The notes beneath the pieces were generated by a model. That model made no database searches and was not told the DNA's origin. It saw only the letters and a program-made list of their open reading frames with translations. This document shows positions 8,607-17,461 of a DNA stretch of 40,134 bases, piece after piece (the stretch's first letter is position 1; each line of letters begins with the position of its first letter). The position numbers were made by a program, and so were the translations under genes. The DNA is from an uncultured Bacteroidales bacterium (GTDB taxonomy: Bacteria > Bacteroidota > Bacteroidia > Bacteroidales > F082): the NCBI GenBank assembly GCA_947303625.1, contig CAMYYV010000013.1:1-40134 (forward strand). Reading direction: 5' to 3'.

Positions 8607-10334
8607 TTAGAATCTCAGCTTCACACCGGCGAAGAACTGAATGCCGGTAACAGGATAGTTGTAGTAAAGTTGGTACTTTTGGCAGGCCACGTTGTCAAGC
8701 AACGCGAAGGCGGTGATTTGGTCATTCACCCTATAGTCGGCACCGAGGCTGAGGTCAAAGACATCTTTCAGTTTCTCTGCCTTGAAGTTGAAGTTCTGCC
8801 AGTCGACGACGCCATCCCACACTTTGGCATAACGTCCACCTTGATAAAGGAAAGTGGTGTTGAAAGCCAGCTTGTCATTGAGGTCGTAAGTCAGCTTGAG
8901 TTTGCCTTCCATCGTTGGGCGATACCATGCGTATTCTTCCACCGTAGGCTTGCAGTTGTTGTAGGCGAAGCCCAAATCGGACGTGATGCCGGAACGCAGC
9001 TTCATGCGCATATCGGCTCTGACGGTCACCGTCTGAGTCTCGTCATAGACGAGGTCGAAGGCATTCAGAAGCGGGGCATAGCCTTGAGGCACTTCGTTGG
9101 AGCTGGGGATGTGATAGACATACAGCGGGTCGTTGTCGGTATGGCGATAGCGCACGCCCATGTGCAGGTCCACAATTTCGGCGATATTGGTACGAATGCC
9201 GCCCTCGAAGCCAAGCTTCACGTTTTCGACGCACAACGATGGGTTGAGGTCTGGCGACATGAAGGGGTTATCTTCTACTACATCACTGAAACGCAGCATC
9301 TTTCGGCCACCGTTCAAGCCTGCATAAAACTCCAGTTTCTTGTCCAAGACAAACAGACTGCCGCTCAAATCGGGACGGACACTTAAGAACTTGTCGTCAT
9401 CAGAGCCTTTCGTGGCGCCGTCGAGACGCACGCCAAGACGAAGACGGTAGAACTCATCGCTCATCTCAAAGAACGGATTGGCCTTGAACCAGATACGGTC
9501 AACGACAAACAGATTGTTGACCTGACCTATGCAGTAGTCATACTGGAAACTCAAGTCGGCTCCTATCTTTTGTGGATGGCTCTTGTCGCCCCAGAAATTG
9601 TCGGCATAAGAGAGTGTATAGCCGACGTCAATTGAGTGTTCCCTATCGAAAAGATAGAAGTAGTCGACATGGGCATCGTGGCTCAGTTCACCGACGCGGG
9701 TGGTCGTAGAAGCCAACCCCACATGTCCGCCCACCTTGTTATAAGTGATCCTGGGATCATAGACGGCAAGTTGCTCGTCCGTCAACGGGTTCTCGGCCAA
9801 GTTGATGCCATAAAAATGGTACATGTCGTTCTTGTAATACACGCCGCCATCTACCTGGAAACCGTCGAACTTGCTCGTTGTAAGGTTGATGTCGAAGGCA
9901 TTGTTCATATAGCTCGAAGGCGCGTAGTCTTTGATGTCGAGCCACGACGAGTTATGCTTGATGCCCACACCGAGGCCGAGGGTCTTGGTGAGCATGGAGT
10001 TGTGCTTGTAGAGGAACAGCGGCGACAGCCTTGTCCCGATGCCTGCCATGATGAAGTTCTGTGTCGGGGTGACGAGTTTGTCGTTTTTGGAAGAGTAGCC
10101 CGTCGGTGCGATCTTTTCTAGGTCGAGGGCGAACTTCTGGGAAGTCTCCTTGGGGGTAACCTCCGAGCTGGGGAACTCGTAGGAGGGCTGTGGCACCTGA
10201 GGTTGCAGCTGCAGTTTGCTGACCTTATTGACTTTTGGGCGGTATTTGCCTTCCACGGTGACTTGTTCATCGTGTTGGGCGAAGGCCTGCATGGAGAGCA
10301 GGGCTAGGGCTGCTATTAGGATGTGTCGTTTCAT
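8607..10334 (-). CDS. Outer-membrane beta-barrel protein, TonB-receptor-like
   Basis: This 575-residue protein has a signal peptide (1-19, ...ALLSMQAFAQ). A short periplasmic segment follows (VEGKYRPKVNKVSKL), then repeated amphipathic strands rich in Tyr, Asp and Asn (for example VGYTLSYADNFWGDKSH). It ends in a terminal Phe (GVKLRF), the usual end of an outer-membrane barrel. No plug domain or TonB box is obvious, so it may be a plain barrel rather than a TonB-dependent receptor. It starts two bases after the stop of the TPR gene and must share its transcript. The arrangement of a large secreted TPR protein with a barrel suggests an envelope complex. No substrate can be inferred. Confidence 0.75.
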   Translation of the reverse strand: MKRHILIAALALLSMQAFAQHDEQVTVEGKYRPKVNKVSKLQLQPQVPQPSYEFPSSEVTPKETSQKFALDLEKIAPTGYSSKNDKLVTPTQNFIMAGIGTRLSPLFLYKHNSMLTKTLGLGVGIKHNSSWLDIKDYAPSSYMNNAFDINLTTSKFDGFQVDGGVYYKNDMYHFYGINLAENPLTDEQLAVYDPRITYNKVGGHVGLASTTTRVGELSHDAHVDYFYLFDREHSIDVGYTLSYADNFWGDKSHPQKIGADLSFQYDYCIGQVNNLFVVDRIWFKANPFFEMSDEFYRLRLGVRLDGATKGSDDDKFLSVRPDLSGSLFVLDKKLEFYAGLNGGRKMLRFSDVVEDNPFMSPDLNPSLCVENVKLGFEGGIRTNIAEIVDLHMGVRYRHTDNDPLYVYHIPSSNEVPQGYAPLLNAFDLVYDETQTVTVRADMRMKLRSGITSDLGFAYNNCKPTVEEYAWYRPTMEGKLKLTYDLNDKLAFNTTFLYQGGRYAKVWDGVVDWQNFNFKAEKLKDVFDLSLGADYRVNDQITAFALLDNVACQKYQLYYNYPVTGIQFFAGVKLRF

Positions 10335-10336
10335 TG

Positions 10337-13300
10337 TTATTCCATTTCTATAGGTTCGATACCGTTGCTGTTACTCACTTTGGGTTCCTTGCGTTCCACC
10401 TCGGCGAGTTTGGCGCGGGCTTCTTGTTTCAGGTCGTTGCCTTTGTAGTTGTCGATGACGCTGCGGAGGGTCTCCTTGGCCTGGAAGTAGTTTTCCTTGG
10501 CCACGTAGACATCAGCGAGGGCGATGAACGACTTGGCCACCCAATAGTCATACTTCGAGAAGTTGTCGGAGACATCGAAGACCTTGTTCTCGGCCTCGTC
10601 ATATTTCTTCAGCTTGATGGACGCCACCGCAGAGTAGTAGGCACTTTCGGCGCCATACTCCGACTTGTCGTTGCGGGCACTCTTGTCGAGGCGTTCGATG
10701 GCGGCACTGTAGTTGCCTTTCTCAAAATACGACTTGCCCACGATATGGTTGACCTGGTTGACTTGCTCGTTCGACAGGTCACGCGACTGGCGCAGGCTCT
10801 CGCCCATCTCGATGGCCTTGTCGTACTTACCTTGGAAGAAGTAGCTCTTCATGCTGCCTTCGAGGGCCTCAAGACGTTTGAGCGGTTCCTCCGTGATGCG
10901 CGACAGACGTTCGTAGTATTCGCCTGCCTTCTTATAGTTGTTTTTCTCGTATTCGATGCGGGCCATCTTGAGAAGGGCATTGTCGGTGTAGTCGTTGTCG
11001 GGTTGCGACAAAATATAATTAAGGTGCGTGACAATCTGCTCTTCGGTCCCAACTTTCTCGGCGCACTCATAGGCGTAGTAGTGGGCCTTCAGGATGTAAG
11101 CGCCGTTGCGGAAGTTGTCGAAATAGTACTGCAAAGCTGTCTGTGCCTTCTGGTACTGGCCGTCCAAATAGAAATTCTCCGCATTGGCAAAAGCCAGCGA
11201 GTCTTGCTGCGTCACTTTCACCTGGCCACCGTTGGCGTTGACATAGCCAAAGTATTCGTCAAGGTTGTTTTGCTCCATGTAGATACTACGGATGATACTA
11301 AGAGCCTCACGTGACTCGTCGGTGTTGGGATAGGTGGCCACGAGGTTCTTCAGGTTGGCGAGAGCCTGGTCGTATTGGTTGTTGTTATAGTAGATCATGC
11401 CGACCTTCATCATGGCCTGGCGCGTATAGGTGGAACGCGGACGGTCTTTGATAAGGCGGTTGAAGTTGGCGATGGCCGAGCGTTTGTCGCCATGCACCAG
11501 ATAGGTGTTGCCGATCTCGAACAAGGCTTGCTCATAATACGGCGTGCTTGGATAGTTTTGAAGCAGGTCGTTGAGCATGTTGATCTTTTGGTTCACGTTG
11601 CCTTTGGCACCATAACACAACCCCTTCTGATAGAGAGCATAATCAGCGTTGCGTTTGCCAGTGCGGGTGGCAAGGTCGTAGTTGCTAATGGCCTTGTCGT
11701 AGCTGCGCTCCATGAAGTAACAGTCGCCGAGACGGACATAAGCATCGGCTTTAAGTTCTTTTTGATCGTCACCGGCCACACGAATACAGTTTTTAAAGCG
11801 CTCCGCAGCAGCGTTATAGTCGGGTTTTTGATAGTAGATGTAACCCAAGTCATACTCGGCAAGGCAAAATTCAGGCAGACCTGAGACACCGCTCATGCCC
11901 TTGAATTGGTTGAGGTATTTCCCTGCCTTGTTGTGGTCGCCCATCTGGTAGGCCGACTCGCCCATCCAGAAGCAGGCCAATGCCTTGTTGGTGGACGACT
12001 GCTTGCTGTTCATGATCTTGGAGAAATAGACCTGAGCCTTGTCGTAATAACCCTTTTGGAAGTTGTCGATGCCAGTGGTGTAGAGCAGATCATTGTAGAC
12101 GGCTTGCAGCTCGGTGCTTTTCTTCTTCATCGCCTCAAGGCGGCTGAGGGCCTCATCGTTCTCTTTCGCGTTGAGCAACAGATAAATCGACATCTCTTCG
12201 GCTTCGGCGATGCGTTCCGACTTGGGATGCTCGGCGATAAAATTGTCGAGCAGCCCCACGGCCTCGTTGAAAGGGTCGGCGCCCGGGATGAGGCTCAGAC
12301 GGGCATAATCGAACAGCGACTCTTCGGCGAGTTCCTTGTCAAAGCCTGCGGAATAGGCGTTATAGAAAGCGCTACGAGCATATTTCGGTTCGTCGGTCTT
12401 GGCATAGCAAGAACCCAGGTAATATGAGGCATATTGGGAGAGGATGTCGCTGCTGCCTGCCACCTTCTGCAGGTCGGCGATGGCGCCCTTGTAGTCGTCC
12501 TTCATCATCTTGCTCACACCCATCTGATAATAGGCCTCGCGCGACATGCCACGGGTCAGGTTTTTCTTGTAGATGTCGTAGTATTCCAACGTCTTGTCAT
12601 AGTCCTTCTGCTGAAAATAGGCGTCGGCAACGATTTGTGCCATCTCCGACTTGCGTTTCTTGTCGGCCTTGCGGATGTATTCGGGGCCTTCCTCGATGAC
12701 CGACTGGTAATCGCCCTTCATGTAGTCGATCTGCATGATATAGGAAGGCACCACTTTGCCGTAGTCCTGATGCTTACGCAACAGGCGGAAGTTGTCCAAA
12801 GCCTCATCGTATCTCTTCTTGACATACTGGATGTGGGCATAATAATAACGCGCCTGGTCTTGGTATTTGCCTTCGTTCATCATCAAGCCGTGGAAGAGGG
12901 GCATGGCCTTGTCGAGCTCGCCCGACTGGAAGTTGGCGTAGCCCATGTTGAACTGCATCTGCTGCGCTTCGTCGGCAGTGAGGGAGAAGGCATCGGTATT
13001 TTCGTAGATAGCCAGAGCCTCCTTATATTTCTTGTTTTGGAACAAGTGATTGGCATATAGGAAGTTGGCATAACGAGCCCAAGTACTGCCCGGATTGTCG
13101 TTCACAAACTGGATGACTTTGGCAGGGCCGTCGGCATGGCCGAGGTAGAGGGCACTGACAGCCTCGTAATACTGCGCGTCGACAAAGCGTTGCGACTTTG
13201 GGTCAGCGTTTTGGGCGCGGTATTGGGCAAAGGTGGAGAGGGCCGCACCGTATTCTTGGTTTTGGAACGCCAACACACCTTCGTTGAAAAGAGCTTCGGG

Positions 13301-13393
13301 GTCGTAGGCTTCGATATGTTTTTGTGCTGATGCAGAGACGGTTAATATCAGCACCATTCCTAACATCATGCCAATTCTAAGTCGTGGTTTCAT
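10337..13393 (-). CDS. Large secreted TPR-repeat protein
   Basis: This 1018-residue protein has a signal peptide (1-23, ...ILTVSASAQ). Nearly the whole mature part is built of tetratricopeptide repeats. Clear units include ALFNEGVLAFQNQEYGAALS (about 34-53), YDEALDNFRLLRKHQDYGK, YDKAISNYDLATRTGKRNAD, YDQALANLKNLVATYPNTDE and NYKKAGEYYERLS. TPR arrays mediate protein-protein contacts, here in the periplasm. The C-terminal tail is charged (KEPKVSNSNGIEPIEME). It is the first gene of an operon with the barrel protein at 8607, and the two probably work together at the outer membrane. The precise role is unknown. Confidence 0.88.
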   Translation of the reverse strand: MKPRLRIGMMLGMVLILTVSASAQKHIEAYDPEALFNEGVLAFQNQEYGAALSTFAQYRAQNADPKSQRFVDAQYYEAVSALYLGHADGPAKVIQFVNDNPGSTWARYANFLYANHLFQNKKYKEALAIYENTDAFSLTADEAQQMQFNMGYANFQSGELDKAMPLFHGLMMNEGKYQDQARYYYAHIQYVKKRYDEALDNFRLLRKHQDYGKVVPSYIMQIDYMKGDYQSVIEEGPEYIRKADKKRKSEMAQIVADAYFQQKDYDKTLEYYDIYKKNLTRGMSREAYYQMGVSKMMKDDYKGAIADLQKVAGSSDILSQYASYYLGSCYAKTDEPKYARSAFYNAYSAGFDKELAEESLFDYARLSLIPGADPFNEAVGLLDNFIAEHPKSERIAEAEEMSIYLLLNAKENDEALSRLEAMKKKSTELQAVYNDLLYTTGIDNFQKGYYDKAQVYFSKIMNSKQSSTNKALACFWMGESAYQMGDHNKAGKYLNQFKGMSGVSGLPEFCLAEYDLGYIYYQKPDYNAAAERFKNCIRVAGDDQKELKADAYVRLGDCYFMERSYDKAISNYDLATRTGKRNADYALYQKGLCYGAKGNVNQKINMLNDLLQNYPSTPYYEQALFEIGNTYLVHGDKRSAIANFNRLIKDRPRSTYTRQAMMKVGMIYYNNNQYDQALANLKNLVATYPNTDESREALSIIRSIYMEQNNLDEYFGYVNANGGQVKVTQQDSLAFANAENFYLDGQYQKAQTALQYYFDNFRNGAYILKAHYYAYECAEKVGTEEQIVTHLNYILSQPDNDYTDNALLKMARIEYEKNNYKKAGEYYERLSRITEEPLKRLEALEGSMKSYFFQGKYDKAIEMGESLRQSRDLSNEQVNQVNHIVGKSYFEKGNYSAAIERLDKSARNDKSEYGAESAYYSAVASIKLKKYDEAENKVFDVSDNFSKYDYWVAKSFIALADVYVAKENYFQAKETLRSVIDNYKGNDLKQEARAKLAEVERKEPKVSNSNGIEPIEME

Positions 13394-13410
13394 TATGTCA
13401 AAATTTGGGA

Positions 13411-13444
13411 CGAAATTACAGAATTCTCCTTAATGCTCGGCAAA
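13411..13444 (-). promoter_or_regulatory. Possible promoter of the TPR operon
   Basis: Minus-strand TAATTTCG (13411-13418) differs from TAnnTTTG at one base and TTTG (13441-13444) lies 22 bases upstream. The start codon is 18 bases downstream. Confidence 0.4.
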
Positions 13445-13509
13445 AATGGTCAAAATTCGTGCCGATGAACAATTATGTAAACGGAATCCGCCTGGTTTTA
13501 TTATCGGCA

Positions 13510-13544
13510 TTTGGCAGTAGGAAGGCAAAAAAGCACTACTTTTG
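13510..13544 (+). promoter_or_regulatory. Promoter of the AspT-type permease gene
   Basis: TACTTTTG (13537-13544) is an exact TAnnTTTG. TTTG (13510-13513) is upstream with a slightly long 23-base spacer. The ATG is 36 bases downstream. Confidence 0.55.
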
Positions 13545-13579
13545 CCCATCGTTTAGCAACATAAAAACCAAAGCGCGTC

Positions 13580-14755
13580 ATGTCGAGTCTTTTCACCGGT
13601 GCGGGCGTAGGTCCCACCATTCTATACCTTGCCTTGTCCATATTCATCGGGCTGCTATTGGGTAAGATCAAAATCGCCAAAATCTCATTGGGCATCACCT
13701 GGGTGCTCTTTGTGGGCATCGCCTTCAGTGCCTGCGGCGTCAGCCTCAACGCTGAGATGCTGCATGTCATCAAGGAGTTCGGTCTCATCCTCTTTGTGGT
13801 AGCCGTGGGCCTGCAAGTGGGTCCGGGATTCTTCCAGTCGTTCAAGAAAGGCGGTCTGGCTATGAACTTGATGGCCTTGGTCAATGTTGCTTTGGGTGTT
13901 TTGATTACCGTCATCATCGCCAAAGTAGCGCATCAGGATTTGGCTGACATGGCGGGCGTCTATACAGGTGCCATCACCAATACACCTGGTCTTTCTGCAG
14001 CCCAACAAGCTGTCACTGACATAGGTATCGAAGGTGCCTCGGAGCGCCTTGCGGCAGGCTATGCCGTAGCCTACCCCCTTGCCGTGGTGGGCATGATTAT
14101 GACCTGCATCATCTTCCGTCCCAAGAACCTTGCCGCAGAGCCGACGACCCTATCGGGCCAAACTCTCAACTCTAAACCCTCAACTCTCAACTCAGCGAAG
14201 CACGGCTTCGCCCTCATCCCCATCTTCGTCATCATCGCCCTTGGCATCATCGTTGGCTCCATCCCGATTCCTGTGGGCATGAAGGCTCCCATCAAACTCG
14301 GTTTGGCAGGAGGTCCCTTGGTGGTGGCCATCCTCGGCGGCTGGTTAGGCGTGAAGAGAGGCTGGTATGGCACTGACTTCACAGACGGGCAGGGCGTCCA
14401 TGCCTTGCGTGAAGTGGGCATCGCGCTCTTCCTCGCTGGCGTGGGACTGAGTGCTGGCGGACAGTTTGTGACTACCGTGCAGGAGCATTACATGTGGGTC
14501 GTCTACGGCATCATCATCACCATGGTGCCGCCTCTTTTGGTCGGGCTCTTTGGCCGTCTAGTGTTGAAGATGAACTACTACACGCTGATGGGTTTCATCG
14601 GCGGCTCGCACACCGACCCTCCTACCCTCGCCTTTGCCAATACCGTGGCACCCGAGGGTTGCAAACTGCCCAATATGGGCTATGCCACCGTATATCCGCT
14701 GACCATGTTTTTGCGAATCTTTACGGCGCAGTTGTTAGTACTGCTGGCTGTGTAA
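13580..14755 (+). CDS. AspT/YidE-YbjL-type putative transporter without RCK domains
   Basis: This 391-residue inner-membrane protein is built of two similar halves, as in the aspartate:alanine exchanger family. The N-half (about 1-190) has helices such as ILYLALSIFIGLLLGK and LILFVVAVGLQVGPGFFQSF and the motif GAITNTPGLSAAQQA. The C-half (about 210-391) has LALFLAGVGLSAGGQF-like and GFIGGSHTDPPTLAFANT segments. Family members of about 550 residues carry two TrkA-C (RCK) domains between the halves. Here they are absent and replaced by a short linker (about 194-206) encoded by a repetitive CT-rich DNA patch. The substrate is unknown; amino or carboxylic acids are typical. It is the only long plus-strand gene in its neighbourhood and converges on the flavodoxin operon. 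Confidence 0.85.
   Translation: MSSLFTGAGVGPTILYLALSIFIGLLLGKIKIAKISLGITWVLFVGIAFSACGVSLNAEMLHVIKEFGLILFVVAVGLQVGPGFFQSFKKGGLAMNLMALVNVALGVLITVIIAKVAHQDLADMAGVYTGAITNTPGLSAAQQAVTDIGIEGASERLAAGYAVAYPLAVVGMIMTCIIFRPKNLAAEPTTLSGQTLNSKPSTLNSAKHGFALIPIFVIIALGIIVGSIPIPVGMKAPIKLGLAGGPLVVAILGGWLGVKRGWYGTDFTDGQGVHALREVGIALFLAGVGLSAGGQFVTTVQEHYMWVVYGIIITMVPPLLVGLFGRLVLKMNYYTLMGFIGGSHTDPPTLAFANTVAPEGCKLPNMGYATVYPLTMFLRIFTAQLLVLLAV
14158..14197 (+). repeat. CT-rich seven-base repeat patch inside the permease gene
   Basis: CAACTCT/ACTCTCA-type units recur, as in AACTCTCAACTC and CCCTCAACTCTCAACTC. They encode a low-complexity peptide (QTLNSKPSTLNS) in the inter-half linker. The patch differs in composition from the flanking coding sequence. 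Confidence 0.7.
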
Positions 14756-14771
14756 AACGACAAAAACCTTC

Positions 14772-15299
14772 TCAATTCATCAACCTACTCTCACCCCAAT
14801 TGTATTGAGGATAAGCCTTCTTGAGGTCGCTGGCCGAGCCTTCCACTCCGCTGCCACCGCTGGTAGCAAACACGTTGAGGGTCTTGCCACTGAGGTCGTG
14901 GGCCTCGATGAAGGTGTTGACGATGGTCGGGGCGGTGTACCACCACACAGGGAAACCGATCCACACGGTGTCGTAGTCGGCGATGTTCTCGCAGCGGCCC
15001 TTAATGGCGGGGCGCGAGGTCTTGTCGGTCATCTCAAGCGTGGAGCGCGAGGTCTTGTCGCGCCAGTTGAGGTCGGCATCGGTATAAGGCACCTCCGGCG
15101 TAATCTCATAGAGGTCGGCATTGAATTCCTTGGCCAACTTTTGTGCGGCAGCCTTGGTGGTACCGGTGGCCGAGAAGTAAACAATCAAAGTCTTTTTCAT
15201 CTCTTTGTTCTCCTTTCCTTTCGTATTCTGTGTCGTGTTTTGTGCGCAAGCGCCCAACATCAGGCAGCAAACGGCCATTAGCAATGCGATGTGTTTCAT
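14772..15299 (-). CDS. Flavodoxin-like lipoprotein
   Basis: This 175-residue protein has a lipoprotein signal (MKHIALLMAVCCLMLGAC, Cys18), then a polar linker and a flavodoxin domain (about 34-175). The FMN phosphate loop is YFSATGTTKAAAQKLAKEF. Later strands show DTVWIGFPVWWYTAPTIVNT and LNVFATSGGSGVEGSASDLK. Flavodoxins transfer one or two electrons through FMN. A surface or periplasm-facing lipoprotein form is common in Bacteroidota, but its electron donor is unclear. It begins nine bases after the stop of the second flavodoxin gene and shares an operon with it and the C10 peptidase. It ends almost at once after the conserved core, so the C-terminus is short. Confidence 0.85.
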   Translation of the reverse strand: MKHIALLMAVCCLMLGACAQNTTQNTKGKENKEMKKTLIVYFSATGTTKAAAQKLAKEFNADLYEITPEVPYTDADLNWRDKTSRSTLEMTDKTSRPAIKGRCENIADYDTVWIGFPVWWYTAPTIVNTFIEAHDLSGKTLNVFATSGGSGVEGSASDLKKAYPQYNWGESRLMN

Positions 15300-15308
15300 G
15301 ACTTGTCT

Positions 15309-16139
15309 TTATCTGATTACCTTGGTAAACACAGGGGTCTCCTCCCCTATCACGCTCACATAGACTTGCATCTCGCCCGCAGGTGGCATGTCGGGACCAC
15401 CCTCACGCGGGAGGTCGACGGCGGTGAAGAGGTATTCGGTGCCCTCGGGGATGGAGCGCGAAGCCACGCTCTTGGCCTGGGCATGCATCATGGGGTAGTC
15501 GCCCACGGCGGCATCAAAGATAGCGGACTCCTCGTCTGTCACAGGATGAGGGGCAGGAAACTCCTCCAACTTGGTGTATTCACCCTCGATGAATCCGCCT
15601 GCCTTCAGGAACTGGTCGAGTTCCTTGGGCATGGCTTCGAGGCGGGCGGCACGAACGCCATAGCCGGGAAGAATGTCGGCCTTAGGTTCAGCCTTAGCCA
15701 AGTCCTTCACACTCGACTCGAGTCCACCGCTGCCGAAGGTGCAGAACGGGACGACTTTCTTGCCGCTCAGGTCCACTTGATTCAGGAAGGTGAAGACTGG
15801 CGGTGCGTAGGTGCCAAACCATATCGGGTAGCCGAGGAAGATCACATCGTAGTCGGCGACATCGACCTTGAGAGGCTGAATCTCTGGAAAAGCACCCTCG
15901 TCGAGTTCTTTCTTGCCGCGCTCGATGGTGGCGTGAAAGTCACCATCGTAGGGCTGCACCGGGACAATTTCAGCCAAGTCGGCGCCAACCTGCGAGGCCA
16001 GTTTTTCGGCCACCACTTTGGTGTTGGAAGTCTGGGAATAGAAAACCACCAGCGTCTTTGGGGACTCTTTTTTGGGGCCGCACGAGACGACGGCCAGCGT
16101 CATGGTCGCAAGGACCAAAGTCATTTTCAAGCTTTTCAT
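15309..16139 (-). CDS. Flavodoxin-like lipoprotein with C-terminal extension
   Basis: This 276-residue protein has a lipoprotein signal (...TLAVVSC, Cys20). The flavodoxin domain (about 28-190) contains FYSQTSNTKVVAEKLASQ as the FMN loop, DVIFLGYPIWFGTYAPPVFT, and CTFGSGGLESSVKDL. An extra domain of about 85 residues follows, with MMHAQAKSVASRSIPEGTEY and a C-terminal beta-rich segment (EMQVYVSVIGEETPVFTKVI). The smaller paralogue downstream lacks this extension. The gene starts 18 bases after the C10 peptidase stop. The pair of exported flavodoxins beside a secreted cysteine peptidase suggests redox handling in the envelope. That link is inference. Confidence 0.85.
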   Translation of the reverse strand: MKSLKMTLVLATMTLAVVSCGPKKESPKTLVVFYSQTSNTKVVAEKLASQVGADLAEIVPVQPYDGDFHATIERGKKELDEGAFPEIQPLKVDVADYDVIFLGYPIWFGTYAPPVFTFLNQVDLSGKKVVPFCTFGSGGLESSVKDLAKAEPKADILPGYGVRAARLEAMPKELDQFLKAGGFIEGEYTKLEEFPAPHPVTDEESAIFDAAVGDYPMMHAQAKSVASRSIPEGTEYLFTAVDLPREGGPDMPPAGEMQVYVSVIGEETPVFTKVIR

Positions 16140-16157
16140 ATCTTTATCATTTACAGT

Positions 16158-17270
16158 TCATTTTACTACAAATTTAGCCGTTCTATGGAATTGGTCTCCT
16201 TTTATTTGCAAGAAATAAAGACCTTTTCCCAAAGCTTCGACGGAGATGGCTCCATGAGACGCCCCCGTGGCCACCTCTTGTCCCACCACATTATAGATGG
16301 AATATTCCACCTGTTCGCAAGGAAGATGCTTCAAATAAAGGACATCGGAAACGGGATTGGGATATACCATCAGCGGCTGTTGGTGGGCAGGCTCGTGAAT
16401 AGCCGAAGGGGCATCCGCAGGGATGATATTCAAGATAATACCTTCCATCTTGGTCATCCCGTAATAAAAATTGGGGTCAGGGATGTCGTACCAGTCGTCC
16501 AAGACGCCACCGAAACCAAAGTTGACATGGAACTTGCCGTCCTCTTTGCGATAGCCATCGACAACGACATTGTGTCCAACCGTCCCTCCGGGATCTTCAA
16601 TGGCCAAGTGGGCAGGATAACCGGAGAGCAAATTGGAGATAAGAGTAGCAAACATCACCGAATCGGGTTCACGAAACAACTGGCAGTCCGTAAAGCCAAA
16701 CCGCTGGTAGGCCGCCAATGCCTGATCCACACCAAAAGTGCCGGAACCTTGCGAAGTGTACACCTGTGTGAGGGCCGTGCCGCAAGCGAACACCACGGCA
16801 GCTGCCAATGGGTCAGGAAGGTTTTCGCCGCGCTCGAAAGTGGCATCAACAGAATCCAGCATCTCGTTCAACTGAGGGAAGGATGGGAACTGCAGCGTTT
16901 CCCAGTCGTCATCAATCACATAATAGCGGCCGGCATAGTTATGGACATAGTCGTCATCATCAGAAAAGCGGGTGCCTTGCGTCGTCCGCAAATAATTGAT
17001 AATCTGCCCCATGGCAATAGCGGGGCAACCGGCATAGCTGTATGAATTGCCATTGGACGGGTCTCTCGGGCAGAGCTGGTTGTATGGAGATTCCTGCGTC
17101 CAATGCGTAGTCAACATCCCGTCGGCTCGAAGCATCGGAATGGTCGCATCAGGTATTTCGACAGTTTTAATGGAAGGAGTTTGCGCCCAACCATTCGATG
17201 CGCCAAAGAACGCCAACACAGAAAGGGCCAACGACATTCCCAATAAACGCCATGAAATATGCTTATTCAT
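16158..17270 (-). CDS. C10-family (streptopain-like) cysteine peptidase with T9SS sorting domain
   Basis: This secreted peptidase has 370 residues from the ATG at 17270 (MNKHISWRLLGMSLALSVLA). A longer reading frame upstream runs into the repeat array and is not credible. The signal peptide ends near residue 30. The catalytic Cys is probably C82 in YAGCPAIAMGQ and the His H233 in VGHNVVVDGY, both in the streptopain pattern. The preceding HWTQESPYNQLCP is also typical. Residues about 300-370 form a type A T9SS sorting domain (VYPNPVSDVLYLKHL ... GLYFLQI ... KFVVK), so it should be exported through the type IX system and anchored or released at the surface. No long inhibitory prodomain is seen. 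It is the first gene of an operon with two flavodoxin lipoproteins. Confidence 0.88.
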   Translation of the reverse strand: MNKHISWRLLGMSLALSVLAFFGASNGWAQTPSIKTVEIPDATIPMLRADGMLTTHWTQESPYNQLCPRDPSNGNSYSYAGCPAIAMGQIINYLRTTQGTRFSDDDDYVHNYAGRYYVIDDDWETLQFPSFPQLNEMLDSVDATFERGENLPDPLAAAVVFACGTALTQVYTSQGSGTFGVDQALAAYQRFGFTDCQLFREPDSVMFATLISNLLSGYPAHLAIEDPGGTVGHNVVVDGYRKEDGKFHVNFGFGGVLDDWYDIPDPNFYYGMTKMEGIILNIIPADAPSAIHEPAHQQPLMVYPNPVSDVLYLKHLPCEQVEYSIYNVVGQEVATGASHGAISVEALGKGLYFLQIKGDQFHRTAKFVVK

Positions 17271-17295
17271 TTGAAAATTCTTTAGATGTTTTTTT

Positions 17296-17377
17296 GACGC
17301 GGGACGCGGGACTTTGGGACTTCGGGACACGGGACAAACCAAATTGTCTCGCGTCTCGTGTCTCGCAGTCTCACGTC
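17296..17377 (-). repeat. Seven-base repeat array in the C10 peptidase leader
   Basis: On the plus strand, GGGAC recurs six times at about 7-base spacing (GACGCGGGACGCGGGAC...). After a short AAACCAAATT spacer there is a run of GTCTC units (GTCTCGCGTCTCGTGTCTCG). The two half-arrays are roughly inverted copies and could fold into a long imperfect hairpin in the mRNA leader, between the promoter at 17422 and the start at 17270. Confidence 0.75.
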
Positions 17378-17421
17378 AAAATGTAAACTAAATATGCTCA
17401 TCTACTTATTGATTAACACTG

Positions 17422-17452
17422 CAAAAATACGTTTTTTTCAAAATAATCCAAA
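17422..17452 (-). promoter_or_regulatory. Promoter of the C10 peptidase operon
   Basis: Minus-strand TATTTTTG (17422-17429) with TTTG (17449-17452) 19 bases upstream. It implies a leader of about 145 bases that contains the whole heptad array. Confidence 0.65.
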
Positions 17453-17461
17453 ACGACCACC

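Noticed and set aside
15291-17045. A 584-residue open frame on the plus strand
   Set aside because: It is antisense to two flavodoxin genes and the C10 peptidase, which have recognisable active sites; the plus-strand product resembles nothing.
17271-17342. N-terminal extension of the C10 peptidase (starting MVCPVSRSP)
   Set aside because: It is translated from the heptad repeat array and precedes a normal signal peptide starting at 17270.
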